Source of the DNA: Tipula vernalis
Taxonomy: Eukaryota > Arthropoda > Insecta > Diptera > Tipulidae
DNA: 64,000 bases
Assembly (NCBI GenBank): GCA_958295665.1
Contig: OY282560.1
Span: forward strand, 41,603,044 to 41,667,043
Reading direction: 5' to 3'
The notes under the pieces are model-generated. The model was not told where the DNA came from. It searched no databases and saw only the letters and a list, made by a program, of their open reading frames with translations. The position numbers were made by a program, and so were the translations under genes. Below, in pieces: positions 60,544 to 64,000 of this stretch. The stretch's first letter is position 1. The number at the start of each line of letters is the position of its first letter.

Positions 60544-63229
60544 CTCTCCACAGCCCAGATGGTTTAACCAATCGAACTGAAACTTCAGATTTAAGCTTTT
60601 TTAATAAATTGGGAGGTCCCAGTGAATTTTATTCCAAATCGGTTAACCGGAAGTGGCCACTCCCTTGGTCCAGAAAATTTATTTTGCAAATATCTCAAAA
60701 AGTATAAGATTTACAAAAAACTACTTAATACAAAATGTTTCTAAAAATTAAAAACAAATAAAAATAAAAAATAAAAAAATTAAAAAAAAACAAATTAAAA
60801 AAAAAATTTAAAAAAAAAGTTATAAAAAAAATAAAATTTCTCAAAATTCTCTGTTCGTAAAAGAAAGTCGTATGTTGGCCACACCTCAATTTTTTTAATT
60901 GTAACGAATGTAGGTCTAACTGGATTTGATTGTGTATCAATAACAAAGGGATTAATGGAACAAATTAAAAGGCTAACTTGCTGCATTAGTCTTTGTATTA
61001 GTGGGGAGAGATGAACAGTTGTGTTTATGGTTCGGCTATATTTTAGGGAAAGACAAAAGCCAAGTAGCAAATAATTTTATTTGTTCACTATGTGATATTG
61101 GCATCTTTAATTTCCTATCTAGTCACTGTATAGAATTCATTTGAGATTGAAGCCTTAGTTTTTAAACAAGACAAACAAAACTCTTTCAGAAGCGCCATTT
61201 CATTCTGAGAAATACACCCATTTGTACTTATGAACAATCCAGCCTTGTCAATCTGTGTAATAAAAAATGCAGTTTTATTTTGCGTGATTACGTTCAAAAT
61301 TAAAAATCGTGTATTTACTTCTAGCTGAAAATGAATAAACCCTAGACGAATTTGGATAATTTGGAAAATCTTTTCCTCGGGGCTTATTATGCAACTTTTC
61401 GATTTCGAGTTATTATTGCGACATCGATAAAACCCGTCCTAAGAGTATTATGAAAAAAGAAATCCGAAAGGAGATGTCAATATCCATGTTCTATTTAGTT
61501 GGCGAATTTTGTATGAATATTAAAATAATATTTCGAGGATTTATGTTTATAATTTTAAACAAAGAAAATTGTATATAATTGCAAATATTTTACCGTGGTT
61601 CACCTTCATTCTGGTGAAAGACAAAAGCCAAGTAGCAAATAATTTTTTTTGTTCAATATCTTTCCCGATTTAGTGAATTTTTTGAGATGAGTCGCAGTGT
61701 GTCAACCTCGATTTTAGCTAATCCCCCTTTGTTTTTATATAGAATACTTAAACTAGTTTAGCTAAATCGGATTTATTAAACCACTGTCCGTCTAGGGTAT
61801 TACATTGGGATTTCGAGCTTCTTTGAGCATTTTATTTTAATTCTAATTCAAGAGCAATTTCTTATCAAGTTTCAAGGAATTTTGAATGTCCCAAACCCCA
61901 AACGAACGAAACCAAATATGTACATTAAAAAAAATTAGATTAGCAATATCTTAAAAATTATTTTGTAAATACCTATAAGCCATTTATATTATTTGTAAGA
62001 ATTCAATGTTTAATTAATTTAATGAATGGGCTTTTACCAAATATCATTCGAGTTAATATGAAGATTGTATGAACCATTTCCAACATAACATCAAAATTTC
62101 TATAAAACTACATATGTACAATAGAAACATGTACATATAGTATGTACAAAGAAATAAATGTATTAAATGGAGATAAAAAAATTGTATTAGATAAAAATAT
62201 ATCGTTTCTTCAAAACGACGGATTTAATTAGACCGGTAGTCTTCCAAACATTCCTCTGATTTGCGATAGAAATGTTGGTTCAATATTTTTCTAATTTTTT
62301 GAATTAATCGGACAAAGAGTGGTTCATTTCGAAAAAATGTTTGGCATTCAGATAATTTTTTTTTTTTGTTTTCCTATCATATCCTATTTTAATCATATCA
62401 ATTTTGGAGACGTGTAGAAGAGTTAAGTGCCTTTTTACTCTTATTCCAACTTTTTAAATGGCACACACAAAATTGACCTCATTCTACTACTCCTATCAAA
62501 TTAAATTATTATGCAAATTCCATAATTTTTATATACAGCAAAAACAACAATATTTCAATAAGTTGGATGAAAGTATAAAAAATTAAATACAAACTTTATT
62601 CATTTAGAGACGAAATAAAAATAATTATTAATTTAATTAATTAAATCATTTATTATTGTAATATTAGATGTTATGTTAAAATTAGAAATAAGCAAAAAAT
62701 GTACTTAAAAATTTAATAGCAACAACAAATATAATTTTATGCGGAAAACATAACATCTCCATAAAGCTTTGGTTCCTGCATATTTTATTATAAAGACATA
62801 CAGCCAAATTGCTAAAAATACAGCAACGAGTCAAAGACAAGAATGTTAAATTTGTAATACGAGAATAATAGTGATAAGGAAATAAATGAATAAAACAAAA
62901 AAAAAATACAAATATTAATTGCACAATTAAATTGTTTACTTTATTTTCTTAACGGGATCTATTTATTATGTGGTATCACCATCAGATATTGAGCAAAACA
63001 TCTGGGTTACCACAGGTTTCTAATTTTTCCACTAAATGACACATGAAATATATTTATGCGTTCCTTTAGAAAAGCTGTGGATGCATGTTGGTTTGTCTGG
63101 TAGAGTGTAGAGATTATCAACAGGTCCCAATTGCTTTGAAATAGTTGTTATCACATAATGGATAAGTCCTTCGCTTTCTCAAAATGTGGCAGTATATTCC
63201 GAATCAAAAGAAAATTTTAGATTACGCAG
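60544..63229. other. AT-rich non-coding region
   Basis: Long A/T tracts (especially 60740-60840) produce spurious frames. A 40-bp direct repeat, gaaagacaaaagccaagtag then caaataattt, is at 61048-61087 and 61615-61655. No gene recognised. Confidence 0.5.
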
Positions 63230-63860
63230 ATTAATCATTGTGGAAATCAACTAAGAAGCTGAAACAACCGCTACAGCATATTCCGCTAATACGTAAAAAA
63301 GACGGCAACTGGGCAAGAAAAGACTGAAGCATTTGCAGACCATTTTGAAAGATTATTTTAACCACATCCATCAGACACTATGAATGAATAGCAACATTCA
63401 AAGCTGTTTGAAGTAAAACATAGTGTTACAGAGAGAGTTAAATCAGATGCAGATATGCAATACTTAGAACTGAATGTTTCCCAATACAATGGAGGCTGCA
63501 CAAGTAATGTTAATTCCAAAACCAGGCCAGCCCCCTGTAGAAGTTACTTCAGACAAACGTATAAGCTTGCAATCATTTATATCTAAACTATTTGAAAAAT
63601 TACGACTTAAGCATCTAAAGCCTATGCTGCTGGAGGTCAAGCTGATTCCGGACCATTAGTTTGGATTTAGGACAGAGCACTCAACCATAGAGCATGTACA
63701 CAGAATAGTTCAAGTAATACAAGAAACCCTGGAGGAACAAATACCTAAATTGCTCTGCTCTATCCTTGGATAAAGTAAAAGCTTTTAATAATATGTGACC
63801 AGTGGGATTATGGGATTACAATACAAAATTAAGCGACTTTGCTACATGATTTCTACAGAA
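63230..63860 (+). pseudogene. Decayed Jockey-type reverse transcriptase
   Basis: Fragments in two frames read EAFADHFERLF (63330), FPNTMEAAQVMLIPKPGQPP (63473), VTSDKRISLQSFISKLFEKL, LIPDH-stop-FGFRTEHSTIEHVHRIVQVIQ (63650-63720) and, after a gap, YKIKRLCYM (63820). These match RT blocks of the Jockey clade. Stops and frameshifts are frequent and the catalytic YADD block is absent, so it is dead and 3'-truncated. The end of the window, 63861-64000, has no feature I can name. Confidence 0.85.
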
Positions 63861-64000
63861 CATTAAAATATCTACACTTGGATGCAAAAAATTCGCACAT
63901 TGATAAATGTTCACCAAAATATCAAAAAATCCAATGTTTGTTTAATTTTCTTGAATGCAGATTCAAAGTCTATTTCAACACCTATCCAGTGGTACCATTT

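Noticed and set aside
60725..61070. Minus-strand Phe-rich frames
   Set aside because: Produced by poly(A/T) tracts.

Overview
The window is animal, and most likely insect, nuclear DNA; a fly or related dipteran fits best. The genes have short introns and lie in AT-rich spacer full of A/T runs. They include a recognisable hikaru genki gene (secreted synaptic Ig/CCP protein), Cdk9, syntaxin-6, sorting nexin-16, a tRNA-splicing endonuclease Sen15-type subunit and the selenocysteine elongation factor eEFSec. Insect-type LOA, BEL/Pao, Jockey and Tc1 relics support this. The species cannot be named from sequence alone.

Layout. 1-20494 is an uninterrupted satellite array with a 172-bp monomer (about 120 units). 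It holds at least three local higher-order arrangements, built from a 148-bp monomer, a 176-bp monomer and a 108-bp monomer. 20495-21114 is AT-rich transition sequence. 21115-29419 is a nest of mobile DNA: two tandem 140-bp inverted-repeat MITEs, the second split by a 5.66-kb LOA-like non-LTR retrotransposon with a 10-bp target duplication, which is itself split by a 2.29-kb solo-LTR-like insertion with a 4-bp duplication. The host-gene block follows: eEFSec (+) and a Sen15-like gene (-) end to end; hikaru genki (+, five coding exons, three tRNA genes in intron 1); two tandem Cdk9 genes (-); Snx16 (+), divergent from the second Cdk9; and Syntaxin-6 (+, 43633-53512), whose second intron is a U12-type AT-AC intron. 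Large Syntaxin-6 introns have collected decayed BEL/Pao, LOA-like and RTE/CR1-like fragments. From 53513 on I see no intact protein gene: a Tc1 transposase tail, a degenerate minisatellite, a 1.3-kb palindrome carrying tRNA-like modules, duplicated AT-rich sequence, a GTCT microsatellite and a decayed Jockey reverse transcriptase.

The host genes do not form an operon-like unit. They serve selenoprotein translation, tRNA splicing, synapse matrix, transcription elongation and endosome/Golgi membrane traffic. Most notable are the AT-AC intron, the Cdk9 tandem duplicates that differ by one intron, the tRNA-module palindrome, and the satellite's higher-order structure, whose small indels fall mostly at one dyad.
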